The notes beneath the pieces are model-generated. The model did no database searches. It had not been told where the DNA came from and saw nothing but the letters and a program-made list of their open reading frames with translations. This document shows positions 41,775 to 52,897 of a stretch of DNA of 64,000 nt, in pieces. The stretch is from Azospirillum soli. Lineage in GTDB: Bacteria; Pseudomonadota; Alphaproteobacteria; Azospirillales; Azospirillaceae. The stretch is taken from contig NZ_JAGINQ010000004.1 of assembly GCF_017876165.1 (NCBI RefSeq), positions 310,001 to 374,000 of the forward strand, written 5' to 3'. The number at the start of each line of letters is the position of its first letter. Position 1 is the first letter of the stretch. The translations under genes were made by a program, and so were the position numbers.

Positions 41775-43442
41775 TCAGTGCGACGAGGCGGCGGCGGCGC
41801 CGATGCCGGTCTGCGAGCGCACGTACTGGTCCTCGTACGCGGCGATCTCCGCCTTCGCCCGCTGGCTGTTGTCCAGCTTGGAGACGACGATGGTCACCAG
41901 GAAGGCCAGCGTCATGGAGAACAGCGCCGGGTGCTCGTACGGGAAGACCGGGGTCGCGTAGCCGATCACGGCCACCCACACCGTCTTCGACAGGATCACG
42001 AAGACCACCGCCGAAATCAGGCCGGTCAGGCCGCCCAGCAGGGCGCCGCGCGTGGTCAGGCCCTTCCAGTACATGGACAGGATCAGCACCGGGAAGTTGG
42101 CCGAAGCCGCGATGCCGAAGGTCAGGCCGACCAGGAAGGCGACGTTCTGCTTCTCGAACAGAATGCCCAGCACCACGCCGACCACGCCCAGCGCCAGCGA
42201 CGACAGCTTGGAGACGCGCATCTCCTCCGCCTCGGTCGCTTCGCCTTTGCGGATGACGCGGGCGTAGAGGTCGTGCGCGATGGACGACGCGCCAGCCAGC
42301 GCCAGACCCGCGACCACCGCCAGGATCGTCGCGAAGGCCACCGCCGACATGAAGCCCAGCAGCAGGTCCCCGCCCATCGCCTGGGCCAGATGCATGATCG
42401 GCATGTTGTTGCCGCCGATCAGCTTGCCGCCGATGACGCCGCCCTCGAAGAACTTCGGGTTGGTGCCGACGATGGAGATCGCCGCCATGCCGAGGATGCC
42501 GACCACCAGGAAGAAGGCGCCGATCAGGCCGGAAGCCACGAACACGCTCTTGCGCGCTTCCTTGGCGTTCGGAACGGTGAAGAAGCGCATCATGATGTGC
42601 GGCAGGGCGGCGGTGCCGAACACCAGACCCAGCGACATCGACACGGTGGAGATCGGGTCGGCCAGCATCGTGCCCGGCCCCATGATCTTCACGCCGGCCT
42701 TGTGGGCGCTGGTCGCCGAGGAGGCGACGGCCTCCAGGCTGAAGCCGAAATGGGCGAGCGTCAGGAACAGCAGCAGGAAGCCGCCGCCCAGCATCAGGCA
42801 GGCCTTGATGATCTGCACCCAGGTGGTGGCGATCATGCCGCCGAAGGTGACGTAGACCACCATCAGCACGCCCACCAGCACCACGGCCACCGCGTAGTCC
42901 AGGCCGAACAGCAGCTTGATGAGCTGGCCGGCGCCGACCATCTGGACGATCAGGTAGCAGACCACCACGGTCAGCGAGCCCAGCGCCGCGAAGGTGCGCA
43001 CCTTCGACTGGTCGAGGCGGTAGGAGGCGATGTCCGCGAAGGTGAAGCGGCCCAGGTTGCGCAGGCGCTCCGCCATCAGGAACAGGATGATCGGCCAGCC
43101 GACGAAGAAGCTGACGATGTAGGCCATGCCGTCGAAGCCGGTCAGGTAGACGAGGCTCGACAGGCCCAGCAGTGTCGCCGCCGACATGTAGTCGCCGGCG
43201 ATGGCGAGACCGTTCTGAACGCCGGAGATGCCGCCGCCGGCGGTGTAGAAGTCCGACGCCGAGCGGGTGCGCTTGGCCGCCCAGTAGGTGATGCCCAGCG
43301 TCAGGCCGACGAAGGCCAGGAACATGCCGATGGCGATGGGGTTGACCGACTGCTTGTCGGCGGCCCCCATGTCGCCGGCCGCCAGCGCCGGGCCGGCCGC
43401 GAGCAGGGCGGCGGTCAGCGCGCCGATGAAGGACGCTCTCAT
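41775..43442 (-). CDS. actP: Cation/acetate symporter ActP (sodium:solute symporter family)
   Basis: A 555-residue permease with a cleavable N-terminal signal-like helix (as in E. coli ActP) and about 13 membrane helices. Family motifs include [25 protein letters not shown] near 50 and [16 protein letters not shown] near 275 (read in parts). It imports acetate and similar short acids with sodium or protons. The start at 43442 overlaps the stop of the DUF485 gene, so the two are coupled, the usual yjcH-actP pair. A sensor kinase gene is divergent from the operon. Confidence 0.93.
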   Translation of the reverse strand: MRASFIGALTAALLAAGPALAAGDMGAADKQSVNPIAIGMFLAFVGLTLGITYWAAKRTRSASDFYTAGGGISGVQNGLAIAGDYMSAATLLGLSSLVYLTGFDGMAYIVSFFVGWPIILFLMAERLRNLGRFTFADIASYRLDQSKVRTFAALGSLTVVVCYLIVQMVGAGQLIKLLFGLDYAVAVVLVGVLMVVYVTFGGMIATTWVQIIKACLMLGGGFLLLFLTLAHFGFSLEAVASSATSAHKAGVKIMGPGTMLADPISTVSMSLGLVFGTAALPHIMMRFFTVPNAKEARKSVFVASGLIGAFFLVVGILGMAAISIVGTNPKFFEGGVIGGKLIGGNNMPIMHLAQAMGGDLLLGFMSAVAFATILAVVAGLALAGASSIAHDLYARVIRKGEATEAEEMRVSKLSSLALGVVGVVLGILFEKQNVAFLVGLTFGIAASANFPVLILSMYWKGLTTRGALLGGLTGLISAVVFVILSKTVWVAVIGYATPVFPYEHPALFSMTLAFLVTIVVSKLDNSQRAKAEIAAYEDQYVRSQTGIGAAAASSH

Positions 43443-43750
43443 CGCTGGCTCTCCGTCACGATCTGGTTGTTGAGCTCCTCGAACTCGCCGTTGGCGAAGT
43501 AGGAGTAGACGCCAGTCAGCAGCCACGAGATGACGATGACGATGGCGCTCAGCGGAAAGCCGATGGAGATGCCGGAACCCTCGGCGACGGGCGTGCGCAG
43601 CGCGTCGGGCGCGAAGGCGACGGCCATCATCAGGGCGTAGTAGGCAGCCAGCACGATTACCGACAGAAGCAGTGCGAGCCGTCCACGTTTCTTGACCAGC
43701 GTTTGGAACTTCGGGTTCTGGCGAACCCGCTGGTACACGGGATCAGACAT
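43439..43750 (-). CDS. DUF485 membrane protein (YjcH-like), partner of ActP
   Basis: A 103-residue protein with two membrane helices (about 28-50 and 66-88), beginning [21 protein letters not shown] (read in parts), the DUF485 signature. It starts at 43750 behind AGGGGG. The family is nearly always encoded just before actP-like symporters and is thought to support them. The divergent gap to the histidine kinase gene (43751-43885) must contain the promoters of both. Confidence 0.92.
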   Translation of the reverse strand: MSDPVYQRVRQNPKFQTLVKKRGRLALLLSVIVLAAYYALMMAVAFAPDALRTPVAEGSGISIGFPLSAIVIVISWLLTGVYSYFANGEFEELNNQIVTESQR

Positions 43751-43885
43751 GTTTCCCCCTGGCACTTGATTTTAGCTGGGGGCCGTCCTACCAACTCAAT
43801 GTTTCCTGAATTTCCCCTAATTGTTACGAATTGTGTCCAGCGCGGAAAAACCGCATATATCCCGCCCTCCCCGTCCGTCATACCG

Positions 43886-46276
43886 ATGGCGTCCATGGCC
43901 CGCTCCCGCCTCTTCCTCCGCCTGCTGTCCAGCGTGCTGCTTCTGGTGGTTCTGTTCTCCTCGGCCAACTACCTCCTGACGGTGCCGATGGTGAAGGAGA
44001 AGGCGTACCAGATCGAGCTGGACGCCAGCCGCACCATCCTCGACAACGTCTATGTGACGGTCAGCAAGATCCGCTCGAACCTGGACGAGCAGCGGGCGTC
44101 CATCGTCGAGAATTTCAAGGCGGAGATGCGGACCAAGGTGTCCCTGGCCGCTGGCTACATTGAGTATGTGCTGGGCCGGGTGGAGCGCGGCGAGATCACC
44201 CGCGTGGAGGCCGACCGTCTGATCTACGACGGGCTGCGGGCGTTCAAGTCCAGCGCGGACGATTACATCTGGCTGACCAACTACGAATCCGTCCTGCTGT
44301 CGCACCCGCACCCGGAACTGGCCGGCGACACCCAGGACGAGCACGGCCGGGAGGTCGTTCCGATCATCGTCGACAAGGCGCGGCGAGAGGGCGAAGGCTA
44401 CCACACCTACCCATGGCCGCGTTCGGGCGCCGACCGTACGGCGCAGAAGATGTCCTACTTCCGCCATCTGCCGAAGCACGGGCTGATCGTCGGCACCGGA
44501 TCCTTCCTGGACGACATCGACGCGGTGGTGGAGCGCCGCATGCAGGCGGCCGTGGAGGATTTGCGCCAGGCGCTGCGCAACATCCGCATCGCGCGCACCG
44601 GCTACGTCTTCATCTTCGACTCGTCGCGGCGGATGATCATCCACCCCAACGCCAACATCGAGGGGACGGCCTTCGGCACCCTGAAGGACCCGGCGACCGA
44701 CGAATACATCAGCGAGGCGCTGATGAAGGCGGCGCGGGAGGATCGCTACCGCCGCTATCTGTGGGACAAGCCCAGCGATCCCAACAACTACGCCTACGAG
44801 AAGATCAGCTGGGTCCGCCACGTGGATGGGCTGGACTGGTACATCGCGTCCAGCGTCTATGAGGAGGAGCTGCGCAGTTCCTCCGTCGTGCTCGGCAATC
44901 GGCTGTTCGCCGTGTCGCTGGCGGTCATGGCGTTGGGCGGCGGCCTCGGCTACCTGGGCGCCCGGCGGCTGGCACGGCCGTTGCGCCAGTTGGCGGACAC
45001 GGCGGCGCAGGTGCGGGCCGGCAATCTCGACGCGCGCAGCGGCATCGTCCGCAACGACGAGATCGGCGATCTGGCCGTCACCTTCGACGCCATGATCCAG
45101 CGCGTGAAGGACGATATCGCCACGCTGGACAGCCGCGTGAAGGAGCGCACGGCGGCGCTGGAGGAGGCGGAGCGATTGAAGGCGGTCGGCCAGTTGGCCG
45201 GGGGCCTCGCCCACGACTTCAACAACCTGCTGACCATCATCCTCGGCAATCTGGCGGTAGCGCGCGAGCGGTTCGCCAACTTGAGCGAGCTGCACGCCTA
45301 TCTGGAGCCGGCGCAGCGGGCCAGCCGGCGCGGTGCGGATATCACCGCGCGCCTGCTGGCCTTCGCACGCCGCCAGCCGCTGAAGCCGCAGCCGGTCGAT
45401 GTGCACGCGCTGATCCAGGAAATGGCCGTGCTGCTCAGCCGCTCCCTGCCCGCCTCCATCGCCATCGCCACGCCGGGACCGGACGAACCGGTTTGGGCGG
45501 TCGCCGACCCGACGCAGCTGGAAAACGCGCTGGTCAACCTGTCGCTGAACAGCCGCGACGCGATGCCCGACGGCGGCACCCTGACCATCGCGGTTCAGCC
45601 GCGTAGTGAGGCCGACGACGCGGGGTTCGACGAGGCGCCGGTTCCCGGCCGCTACATCGAAATCCGGGTCGGCGACACCGGACGGGGCTTCGCTCCCGGC
45701 GCCGCCGACCGTGCGTTCGAGCCCTTCTTCACCACCAAGGCGCTGGGCTCCGGCCTCGGCCTGTCGATGGTCTACGGCTTCGTCAAGCAGTCGGGCGGCT
45801 ACATCCGCATCGAGAGCGCGGCCGGTCGCGGCACCACCGTCACCCTCCTGCTGCCGCAGGCCGAGGCGCCCGCGCCGGTGGTCGCCGACGCCCCGGCGGA
45901 ACCGGTGCCGGCCGTTAACTGGCACGGCATGCTGGCTCTGGTGGTGGAGGACGACGCCGACGTGCGGCTGGTCATGCGCCAACAGCTGATGGACTTCGGC
46001 CTGTCGGTGATCGAGGCGGAGAGCGGCGACGAGGCCATGGAGCTGATCGAACAGCTGGACGACCTGCGGCTGGTGGTGTCGGACGTGGTCATGCCGGGGG
46101 TGTCCGGCCTGACGCTCGCCCGCCATCTGCGCGCCACGCGGCCGGACGTTCAGGTCATCCTGGTCAGCGGCTTTTCCACCGAGGCCATCGACGATGGGGA
46201 GGGGCTGGTCATTCTCGGAAAACCATGGGAAAAATGCGACTTGGCGACGGCCATCCGGCTGCCGTGCACGGCCTAA
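43886..46276 (+). CDS. Hybrid sensor histidine kinase (Cache-HAMP-HisKA-HATPase-REC)
   Basis: A 796-residue membrane sensor. Two helices (near 10-30 and 335-355) bracket a periplasmic double Cache region (about 35-330, with DDYIWLTNYES and TGYVFIFDSS as the two PAS-like cores). HAMP follows. The phospho-acceptor is H443 in [10 protein letters not shown]. The ATPase domain holds NSRDAMPDGG and GSGLGLSMVYGFVKQSGG. A receiver domain ends the protein with D733 in VVSDVVMPG. Cache domains often bind small organic acids. The position facing actP suggests sensing acetate or a related acid. An ATG at 43895 is an alternative start. Confidence 0.88.
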   Translation: MASMARSRLFLRLLSSVLLLVVLFSSANYLLTVPMVKEKAYQIELDASRTILDNVYVTVSKIRSNLDEQRASIVENFKAEMRTKVSLAAGYIEYVLGRVERGEITRVEADRLIYDGLRAFKSSADDYIWLTNYESVLLSHPHPELAGDTQDEHGREVVPIIVDKARREGEGYHTYPWPRSGADRTAQKMSYFRHLPKHGLIVGTGSFLDDIDAVVERRMQAAVEDLRQALRNIRIARTGYVFIFDSSRRMIIHPNANIEGTAFGTLKDPATDEYISEALMKAAREDRYRRYLWDKPSDPNNYAYEKISWVRHVDGLDWYIASSVYEEELRSSSVVLGNRLFAVSLAVMALGGGLGYLGARRLARPLRQLADTAAQVRAGNLDARSGIVRNDEIGDLAVTFDAMIQRVKDDIATLDSRVKERTAALEEAERLKAVGQLAGGLAHDFNNLLTIILGNLAVARERFANLSELHAYLEPAQRASRRGADITARLLAFARRQPLKPQPVDVHALIQEMAVLLSRSLPASIAIATPGPDEPVWAVADPTQLENALVNLSLNSRDAMPDGGTLTIAVQPRSEADDAGFDEAPVPGRYIEIRVGDTGRGFAPGAADRAFEPFFTTKALGSGLGLSMVYGFVKQSGGYIRIESAAGRGTTVTLLLPQAEAPAPVVADAPAEPVPAVNWHGMLALVVEDDADVRLVMRQQLMDFGLSVIEAESGDEAMELIEQLDDLRLVVSDVVMPGVSGLTLARHLRATRPDVQVILVSGFSTEAIDDGEGLVILGKPWEKCDLATAIRLPCTA

Positions 46277-46297
46277 GGAAAAAGGGCTTCAAGGCTC

Positions 46298-47023
46298 ATG
46301 AACGGGAGGAAGATCGTATACGTCGTCGATGACGACCCGGACGTGCGCGACCTGCTGCGCACCGTGCTGGGCGGCTTCGGCTATGCGGTCTCCGTCTTCG
46401 GTTCGGGCCGGGCGGTGCGCGCGGCCATCCGCCGCGAACCGCCGGAGGTCGCCATCGTGGATTTGGGCCTGCCGGACATGGACGGCCTGACCCTGGTCCG
46501 CGAGCTGTGGGAGGACGTGCGCTTCGGCGTCATCGTCCTGACCGGCCGGGGCGACGTGTCCGACCGCGTTCTGGGGCTGGAGCTGGGGGCCGACGACTAC
46601 ATCGTCAAACCGTTCGAACCGCGCGAACTGGTGGCGCGGGTCAACACGGTGATCCGGCGGCGCGAGCAGCTGATGGCGGTCAGCCGCAACGGCGCGACGG
46701 GCAAGGCGCGCTTCGCCGAATGGACCTTCGACGTGGGCGACCTGACCCTGACCGCCGACGACGGCCGGCGCGAGACGCTGACGGCGGCGGAAGCGGCTCT
46801 GCTGAGCATGCTGCTGAAGGCCCCCCGCCGCGTGCTGTCGCGCGAACAGTTGCAAAGCGCGGAGCTGGATCGCGGCGACCTGCCGTTCGAACGCGCGGTG
46901 GACGTGCGGATTTCCCGCATCCGCAAGAAGATCGAGCCCGACCCGCGCTCGCCCAAGCTGATCCGCACCGTCTACGGCGCCGGCTACCTGTTCGCCGCCG
47001 ATGTGACGTGGGTGAACGGGTAG
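46298..47023 (+). CDS. OmpR/PhoB-family response regulator
   Basis: A 241-residue regulator: a receiver domain with D55 (VAIVDLGLPDMDG) and K near 104 (YIVKPFEPREL), and a C-terminal winged helix (about 140-236) with SREQLQ and RIRKKIEPDPRSPKLIRTVYGAGY (read in parts). It starts 21 bases after the hybrid kinase, with which it must form a pair. The receiver on the kinase itself could act as a phosphate sink or relay. The divergent actP operon is the natural first target to consider. Confidence 0.92.
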   Translation: MNGRKIVYVVDDDPDVRDLLRTVLGGFGYAVSVFGSGRAVRAAIRREPPEVAIVDLGLPDMDGLTLVRELWEDVRFGVIVLTGRGDVSDRVLGLELGADDYIVKPFEPRELVARVNTVIRRREQLMAVSRNGATGKARFAEWTFDVGDLTLTADDGRRETLTAAEAALLSMLLKAPRRVLSREQLQSAELDRGDLPFERAVDVRISRIRKKIEPDPRSPKLIRTVYGAGYLFAADVTWVNG

Positions 47024-47064
47024 CAACACCCCCGGCTTTATTCCCGACGCCGAAAACACTCACC

Positions 47065-47292
47065 CGTCATTCCCGCGAAGGCGCATAGGCGCTGATGTGA
47101 GTAGGTCAAAGCATTTCTAGGAGACAACCACCTTCTCTCACCGTCATCCCCGCGCAGGCGGGGATCCAGAAAACTCCGCACAAACGTGCTTGTGTGCCCT
47201 GGATTCCCGCCTGCGCGGGAATGACGGTGGAAAGGTTGAGGACACTTGGGCTCGTCGTACGGCCCTCAAGTCCTCGCCTTCGCGGGGATGAC
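47065..47292. repeat. Cluster of four REP-like palindromic units
   Basis: Four units related to GTCATTCCCGCGAAGGCGGG occur: about 47065-47085 and 47140-47170 forward, 47199-47228 and 47270-47292 reverse. The two middle units pair into a 30-base-arm hairpin around a 28-base loop. The same family is present at 5904-6160. No gene is seen in 47024-47549. Confidence 0.75.
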
Positions 47293-47294
47293 GC

Positions 47295-47410
47295 TAAAGC
47301 GAATTTCCATTCGCTTTAGATTCAAACGGCCTCACACGCCGGCCGGGCTTCGGACGCACGAGCGTCCGGGACCGCCGTCGCGGTCCAGAGCGGATCGAAA
47401 TCCGCTCTAA
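47295..47410 (+). repeat. 116-bp three-hairpin dispersed element, copy 2
   Basis: Same length and about 90% identity to 28258-28373. Most differences are transitions, and the paired arms of the outer hairpins are conserved. Here it abuts the REP-like cluster and ends 140 bases before the acyl-CoA ligase gene. Confidence 0.8.
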
Positions 47411-47549
47411 GGAAGCGCGGTGCCGCCAATCCCCCCGCCACATTTCGACACAATTCGGAGACAGTTGAGAAAAGGAGCCCCGCTACCTTCCCGGCCAAAT
47501 GCCGCGCGGCCGCAACGCGCCGCCGTCAACGCCTAGGGGGAAGCGAAGA

Positions 47550-49178
47550 ATGGGTTCCGTAAGCCCGTACGACCTGAATCTCGACAAGAACGCCGCCAAC
47601 CACGTCGCGCTGACTCCGCTGACCTTCCTGGAGCGCGCCGCAAGCGTGTGGCCCGACCGCACCGCCGTCGTGCATGGCACGGTCCGCCGCAGCTGGGCCG
47701 AGACCTTCGTTCGCTGCCGCAAGCTGGCCTCGGCGCTGGCCAAGCGCGGCATCGGCAAGGGCGACACGGTGGCGATGCTGGCCGCCAACACCCCGGAACT
47801 GTTCGAGGCGCATTTCGGCGTGCCGCTGGCCGGCGCCGTGCTGAACGCCATCAACACGCGCCTGGACGCGGCGGCGGTCACCTTCATCCTGGAGCATGGC
47901 GACGCCAAGATTCTGATCTGCGACCGCGAGTTCGCCAAGATCGGCAAGCCGGCGGTCGCGGGCATGAAGACCCCCATTCCGATCATCGACATCGACGACC
48001 CGCAATATTCCGGCGGCGAGCTGATCGGCGAGTGCGATTACGAGGCGCTGCTGGCGACCGGCGACGCCGATTTCCCCTGGACCATGCCGGCGGACGAGTG
48101 GGACGCCATCGCGCTGAACTACACCTCCGGCACCACGGGCAACCCCAAGGGCGTCGTTTATCATCATCGCGGCGCCTACCTGAACGCGGTGTCCAACGCG
48201 CTGTCCTGGAGCATGGGCGACGGCCCGGTCTATCTGTGGACCCTGCCGATGTTCCACTGCAACGGCTGGTGCTTCCCCTGGACGCTGGCGGTGGTGGCCG
48301 GCACGTCGGTGTGCCTGCGCGCGGTGCGGCCGGACAGCGTGCTGAACGCGATCCGCGACGAGAAGGTCACGCACTTCTGCGGCGCGCCCATCGTGCTCAA
48401 CATGATCAACAACGCCCCGGCGGAGTTGAAGGCCGGCATCGACCACAAGGTCAAGGTGATGACCGCCGGCGCCGCCCCGCCCGCCGCCGTCATCGCCGGC
48501 ATGGAGCGCATGGGCTGGGACGTCACCCACGTCTACGGCCTGACCGAGGTTTACGGCCCGGTGACCCTGTGCGTCTGGCACGACAAGTGGGACGGCCTGG
48601 ACCTTGAGGAAAAGGCCACGCTGAAGTCCCGCCAGGGCGTGCGCGGCCCGATGCTGGAAGGCGTGATGGTCGCCGACCCCGGCACGCTGGTGCCGGTGCC
48701 GAAGGACGGCAAGACCATGGGCGAGGTCTTCATGCGCGGCAACAACGTCATGAAGGGCTATCTGAAGAACGCGGCGGCGACCGAGGAGGCCTTCGCGGGC
48801 GGCTGGTTCCACACGGGCGACCTCGCGGTGTGGCACGAGGACGGCTATCTGGAGATCAAGGACCGTTCGAAGGACATCGTCATCTCCGGCGGCGAGAACA
48901 TCTCCACCATCGAGGTCGAGGACGTGCTCTACCGCCACCCGGACATTCTGGAGGCGGCCGTGGTGTCGCGCCCGGATCCGAAGTGGGGCGAGACGCCCTG
49001 CGCCTTCGTCACGCTGAAAGACGGGGCGAAGACGACGGAGGCGGAGATCATCGCCTTCTGCCGTGACCACATGGCCCATTTCAAGGCGCCGCGCACGGTG
49101 GTCTTTCGCCCGCTGCCGAAGACCTCCACCGGCAAGATCCAGAAGTACGTGCTGCGCCAGATTGCGAAGGAGCTGTGA
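47550..49178 (+). CDS. Acyl-CoA synthetase (AMP-forming, DmdB/medium-chain-like)
   Basis: A 542-residue adenylate-forming ligase. The P-loop [12 protein letters not shown] is near residue 193, YGLTEVYGP near 331 is the A5 motif, and [19 protein letters not shown] plus [12 protein letters not shown] carry A7-A8. The catalytic lysine is in [11 protein letters not shown] near the C-terminus. It activates a carboxylic acid to its CoA thioester. The sequence style resembles methylmercaptopropionate-CoA ligase and medium-chain ligases; the true substrate is unknown. The ATG at 47550 follows AGGGGGAAGCG. It leads an operon with EtfBA and an acyl-CoA dehydrogenase. Confidence 0.88.
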   Translation: MGSVSPYDLNLDKNAANHVALTPLTFLERAASVWPDRTAVVHGTVRRSWAETFVRCRKLASALAKRGIGKGDTVAMLAANTPELFEAHFGVPLAGAVLNAINTRLDAAAVTFILEHGDAKILICDREFAKIGKPAVAGMKTPIPIIDIDDPQYSGGELIGECDYEALLATGDADFPWTMPADEWDAIALNYTSGTTGNPKGVVYHHRGAYLNAVSNALSWSMGDGPVYLWTLPMFHCNGWCFPWTLAVVAGTSVCLRAVRPDSVLNAIRDEKVTHFCGAPIVLNMINNAPAELKAGIDHKVKVMTAGAAPPAAVIAGMERMGWDVTHVYGLTEVYGPVTLCVWHDKWDGLDLEEKATLKSRQGVRGPMLEGVMVADPGTLVPVPKDGKTMGEVFMRGNNVMKGYLKNAAATEEAFAGGWFHTGDLAVWHEDGYLEIKDRSKDIVISGGENISTIEVEDVLYRHPDILEAAVVSRPDPKWGETPCAFVTLKDGAKTTEAEIIAFCRDHMAHFKAPRTVVFRPLPKTSTGKIQKYVLRQIAKEL

Positions 49179-49180
49179 CC

Positions 49181-49930
49181 GTGAAGCTGTTGTGCGCGGT
49201 GAAGCGCGTGGTCGATTACAACGTCAAGATCCGCGTGAAGGCGGACGGGTCCGGCGTTGAGACCGCGAACGTGAAGATGAGCATGAACCCCTTCGACGAG
49301 ATCGCCGTCGAGGAAGCGGTTCGCCTGAAGGAAGCCGGCAAGGCGACCGAGATCGTCGTCGTCACCGTCGGCCCGACGAGCGCGCAGGAGACCCTGCGCA
49401 CCGCTCTGGCCATGGGCGCCGACCGCGCCATCCTGGTGCAGACGGACGCCGAGGTGCAGCCGCTGGCCGTCGCCAAGATCCTGAAGGCGCTGGCCGAGAA
49501 GGAGCAGCCGCAGGCCGTCCTGCTCGGCAAGCAGGCCATCGACGACGACAGCAACCAGACCGGCCAGATGCTCGCCGCCCTGCTCGGCTGGCCGCAGGGT
49601 ACCTTCGCGTCGAAGGTCGTGCCCGGCGACGGCGCGCTGACCGTGACGCGTGAGATTGACGGCGGCCTGGAGACGGTCGAACTGAAGCTGCCGGCGGTGG
49701 TCACCACCGACCTGCGCCTGAACGAGCCGCGCTACGCCAGCCTGCCCAACATCATGAAGGCGAAGAAGAAGCCGCTGGAGACCGTCACGGCGGACAGCCT
49801 CGGCGTGGACGTGACGCCGCGCCTGACGACCCTGAAGGTGGCGGAGCCGCCGTCGCGCAAGGCCGGTGTCAAGGTGCCGGACGTGGCGGCGCTGGTGGAC
49901 CGGCTGAAGAACGAAGCGAAGGTGATCTGA
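49181..49930 (+). CDS. etfB: Electron transfer flavoprotein, beta subunit
   Basis: A 249-residue protein starting with [19 protein letters not shown], the conserved N-terminus of EtfB, so I chose the GTG at 49181 over the GTG at 49175. The AMP site region ([13 protein letters not shown]) and the dehydrogenase-recognition loop ([17 protein letters not shown] near 188-204) are present. With EtfA it carries electrons from acyl-CoA dehydrogenases to ETF-ubiquinone oxidoreductase. It begins two bases after the ligase stop. Confidence 0.96.
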   Translation: MKLLCAVKRVVDYNVKIRVKADGSGVETANVKMSMNPFDEIAVEEAVRLKEAGKATEIVVVTVGPTSAQETLRTALAMGADRAILVQTDAEVQPLAVAKILKALAEKEQPQAVLLGKQAIDDDSNQTGQMLAALLGWPQGTFASKVVPGDGALTVTREIDGGLETVELKLPAVVTTDLRLNEPRYASLPNIMKAKKKPLETVTADSLGVDVTPRLTTLKVAEPPSRKAGVKVPDVAALVDRLKNEAKVI

Positions 49931-49932
49931 CG

Positions 49933-50868
49933 ATGCGCACCCTGGTCATCGCCGACATCGACGGCGGCGCGCTGAAGCCCGCCACCCTGAACGCCGTTAC
50001 GGCGGCCCGCCAGATCGGCGCCCCGGTGGACCTGCTGGTCGCCGCCGGCTCCGCCAAGGCTGCCGCTGACGCCGCCGCGACCATAGCGGGCGTGGACGCC
50101 GTGCTGGCCGCCGAAGCCCCGGCCTATGAGCACGCGCTGGCCGAACCGCTGGCCGCGCTGATCCTGTCACTGGCCGGCGGCTACACCCACATCCTCGCCC
50201 CGGCGACGGCCAGTGCGAAGAACGTGCTGCCGCGCGTCGCGGCGCTTCTGGACGTGGCGCAGGTGTCGGACATCGTCGCGGTGGAATCGCCGGACACCTT
50301 CGTGCGGCCGATCTACGCCGGCAACGCCCTGGCGACTGTGCAGTCGTCGGACGCGGTGAAGGTCGTCACCGTCCGCACCACGGCGTTCGAGGCCGCGCCC
50401 GCCACCGGCGGCGCCGCGCAGGTCCGCCCGGTCGAGGCGGCCGGCGATCCGGGCCTGTCGCGCTTCGTCTCGGCGCAGATCGTCAAGTCCGAACGGCCGG
50501 AACTGACCGCCGCCCGCGTGGTGGTGTCCGGCGGCCGGGGCATGGCCTCGGGCGAGAACTTTCCCCTGCTGGAGAAGGTCGCCGACAAGCTGGGCGGCGC
50601 CGTGGGCGCCAGCCGCGCGGCGGTGGACGCCGGCTTCGTGCCGAACGACTATCAGGTCGGCCAGACCGGCAAGATCGTGGCGCCCGAACTGTACATCGCC
50701 GTCGGCATCTCCGGCGCCATCCAGCATCTGGCCGGCATGAAGGACAGCAAGGTCATCGTCGCCATCAACAAGGACGAAGAGGCGCCGATCTTCCAGGTCG
50801 CCGACTACGGCCTCGTCGGCGACCTGTTCAAGGCGCTGCCGGAACTGGATCAGGCGCTGGGCGGCTGA
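49933..50868 (+). CDS. etfA: Electron transfer flavoprotein, alpha subunit
   Basis: A 311-residue protein with the FAD-binding C-terminal domain: [14 protein letters not shown] near 197-210, [30 protein letters not shown] (read in parts) and [21 protein letters not shown]. It forms the heterodimer with the EtfB encoded two bases upstream. The ATG at 49933 follows GAAGGTGATCTGACG. It sits between EtfB and an acyl-CoA dehydrogenase that would be its electron donor. Confidence 0.96.
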   Translation: MRTLVIADIDGGALKPATLNAVTAARQIGAPVDLLVAAGSAKAAADAAATIAGVDAVLAAEAPAYEHALAEPLAALILSLAGGYTHILAPATASAKNVLPRVAALLDVAQVSDIVAVESPDTFVRPIYAGNALATVQSSDAVKVVTVRTTAFEAAPATGGAAQVRPVEAAGDPGLSRFVSAQIVKSERPELTAARVVVSGGRGMASGENFPLLEKVADKLGGAVGASRAAVDAGFVPNDYQVGQTGKIVAPELYIAVGISGAIQHLAGMKDSKVIVAINKDEEAPIFQVADYGLVGDLFKALPELDQALGG

Positions 50869-50894
50869 CGATAAGGCACGGGAGGAAAACGAAA

Positions 50895-52685
50895 ATGACC
50901 TACACCGCACCGCTGCGCGACATCCGCTTCACCCTTGAGGAAGTCGCCGGCATCGGGGCCGTCGCCGCCCTGCCCGGCTATGAGGAAGCGACGGAGGAGC
51001 TTCGCGACTCCATCCTCGACGAGGCCGCCAAGATCGCCGGGGAGGTGCTGGCGCCGCTCAACCGCGTCGGCGACACCCAGGGCGCCAAGTGGGTGGATGG
51101 CAACGTCACCACGCCGGAAGGCTGGTCGGACGCCTGGAACACCCTGGTCGAGGGCGGCTGGAACGGCCTGCCCTTCGACGCGCAGTGGGGCGGCATGGGC
51201 CTGCCGAACGTGCTGAACACGGCCGTGCAGGAGATGTGGCACGCCGCCAACATGGCCTTCGCGCTGAACCCGATGCTGACCCAGGGTGCGGTCAATGCGC
51301 TCCAGCAGTTCGCCTCGGACGAGTTGAAGCAGACCTACCTGCCGCGCATGGTGTCGGGCGAATGGACCGGCACCATGAACCTGACCGAGCCGCAGGCGGG
51401 TTCCGACCTCGCCGCCATCCGGTCGAAGGCGGAGCCGGTGGGCGACGGCAGCTACAAGGTCTTCGGCCAGAAGATCTTCATCACCTACGGCGACCATGAC
51501 CTGACGGACAACATCGTCCATCTGGTGCTGGCCCGTCTGCCGGACGCACCGGCCGGGGTGAAGGGCATTTCGCTGTTCGTCGTACCGAAGTTCCTGGTGA
51601 ACGCGGACGGCAGCATCGGAGCCCGCAACGACGTGTCCTGCGTGTCGCTGGAACACAAGCTGGGCATCCATGCCAGCCCGACCGCGGTGCTGTCCTTCGG
51701 CGACCAAGGCGGTGCGCTCGGCTGGCTGGTGGGCGAGCCGCACAACGGCCTTGCCTACATGTTCGTGATGATGAACCACGCCCGGCAGTCGGTCGGCCTG
51801 CAAGGCCTGTCCATCGCCGAGCGCGCCTATCAGCAGGCGCTGTCCTACGCCCGCGACCGCGTCCAGGGCACGCCCGCCGGCTGGAAGGGCGAAGGGCGGA
51901 CGCCCATCGTCAACCATCCGGACGTGCGCCGCCTGCTGATGGGCATGAAGGCGCGGATCGAGGCGATGCGCGGCATCCTCTACACCGCCGCCGCAGCCCA
52001 CGACGTGCGCCACCACCACGCCGACGCCGAGGCCCGCGCCAAGGCAGCGGTGCTGGAGGAGCTGCTCACCCCCATTGCCAAGGGGTGGAGCACCGAGATG
52101 GGCCAGGACATCGCCTCGGTCGGCGTGCAGGTGCACGGCGGCATGGGCTTTATCGAAGAGACCGGGGCCGCCCAGCATCTGCGTGACGCCCGCATTACGA
52201 CCATCTACGAGGGCACCACGGCCATCCAGGCCAATGACCTCGTGAACCGCAAGCTGCTGCGTGACAAGGGCGCCGCCCTAACCGCCTATCTGGCCGAGGT
52301 GTCCCGCCACGCCGAGGAATTGACGGCATCGGCCGACGCCAACCTTCAGGTCCTCGGGCGCGAACTGGCCCTGGCGGCGGCCCGCACGGGTGAGGCGGCG
52401 GCCTGGATTCTGGCCAACGCCGGCAGTCCGGCGCTGGCGGCGGGGGCGGCCGTGCCTCTGCTGCACGCCATGGGTCTGGTCGCTGGCGGCCACTACCTCG
52501 CCATCGGCGCGCGGGCCGCGCTGAAGCGGCTGGCGGAGGGTGCGGCGGATGACGGCTTCCTCGCCGCCAAGCCGGTCACCGCCCGCTTCTACGCCGAACA
52601 TCTGCTGGGTCAGGTGGAGGGTTACCGTTCGGCCGTGGTCAACGGCACCGCGACGGTCATGGCCCTGGACGACGCCCAGCTGTAA
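50895..52685 (+). CDS. Acyl-CoA dehydrogenase with extended C-terminal domain (DmdC-like)
   Basis: A 596-residue flavoenzyme, longer than the usual 380 residues because of an extra C-terminal helical domain, as in the DmdC/AidB-like branch. [19 protein letters not shown] near 160 is the FAD/substrate motif, [20 protein letters not shown] near 420 and [12 protein letters not shown] near 438 give the catalytic glutamate region. It oxidises an acyl-CoA and hands electrons to the EtfBA encoded just upstream. Related enzymes act on methylmercaptopropionyl-CoA or on medium- and long-chain acyl-CoA. It ends the operon. Confidence 0.9.
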   Translation: MTYTAPLRDIRFTLEEVAGIGAVAALPGYEEATEELRDSILDEAAKIAGEVLAPLNRVGDTQGAKWVDGNVTTPEGWSDAWNTLVEGGWNGLPFDAQWGGMGLPNVLNTAVQEMWHAANMAFALNPMLTQGAVNALQQFASDELKQTYLPRMVSGEWTGTMNLTEPQAGSDLAAIRSKAEPVGDGSYKVFGQKIFITYGDHDLTDNIVHLVLARLPDAPAGVKGISLFVVPKFLVNADGSIGARNDVSCVSLEHKLGIHASPTAVLSFGDQGGALGWLVGEPHNGLAYMFVMMNHARQSVGLQGLSIAERAYQQALSYARDRVQGTPAGWKGEGRTPIVNHPDVRRLLMGMKARIEAMRGILYTAAAAHDVRHHHADAEARAKAAVLEELLTPIAKGWSTEMGQDIASVGVQVHGGMGFIEETGAAQHLRDARITTIYEGTTAIQANDLVNRKLLRDKGAALTAYLAEVSRHAEELTASADANLQVLGRELALAAARTGEAAAWILANAGSPALAAGAAVPLLHAMGLVAGGHYLAIGARAALKRLAEGAADDGFLAAKPVTARFYAEHLLGQVEGYRSAVVNGTATVMALDDAQL

Positions 52686-52897
52686 CGGCGCACGAGCGCG
52701 CCGAGAGTTGCGCCGCCGGTCGGCTCGCCGGCGGGTCTCGGAGGACGGCCCGGATTCGGAGCCGTTTTCGGGAATTCCCCCAAGGAGCCTCACTTGCCGG
52801 GGTGGCGTTCATCGCCGCCCCGTTTCTTTTTCGGGATTATTCCGACACGGTTGCGGTAAGGACAACGGGAGGCATCCCGAAAGCCGGAGACGACGTC

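Noticed and set aside
47065..47292. CRISPR array
   Set aside because: Repeats are palindromic, unevenly spaced and in both orientations, and no cas genes are near.
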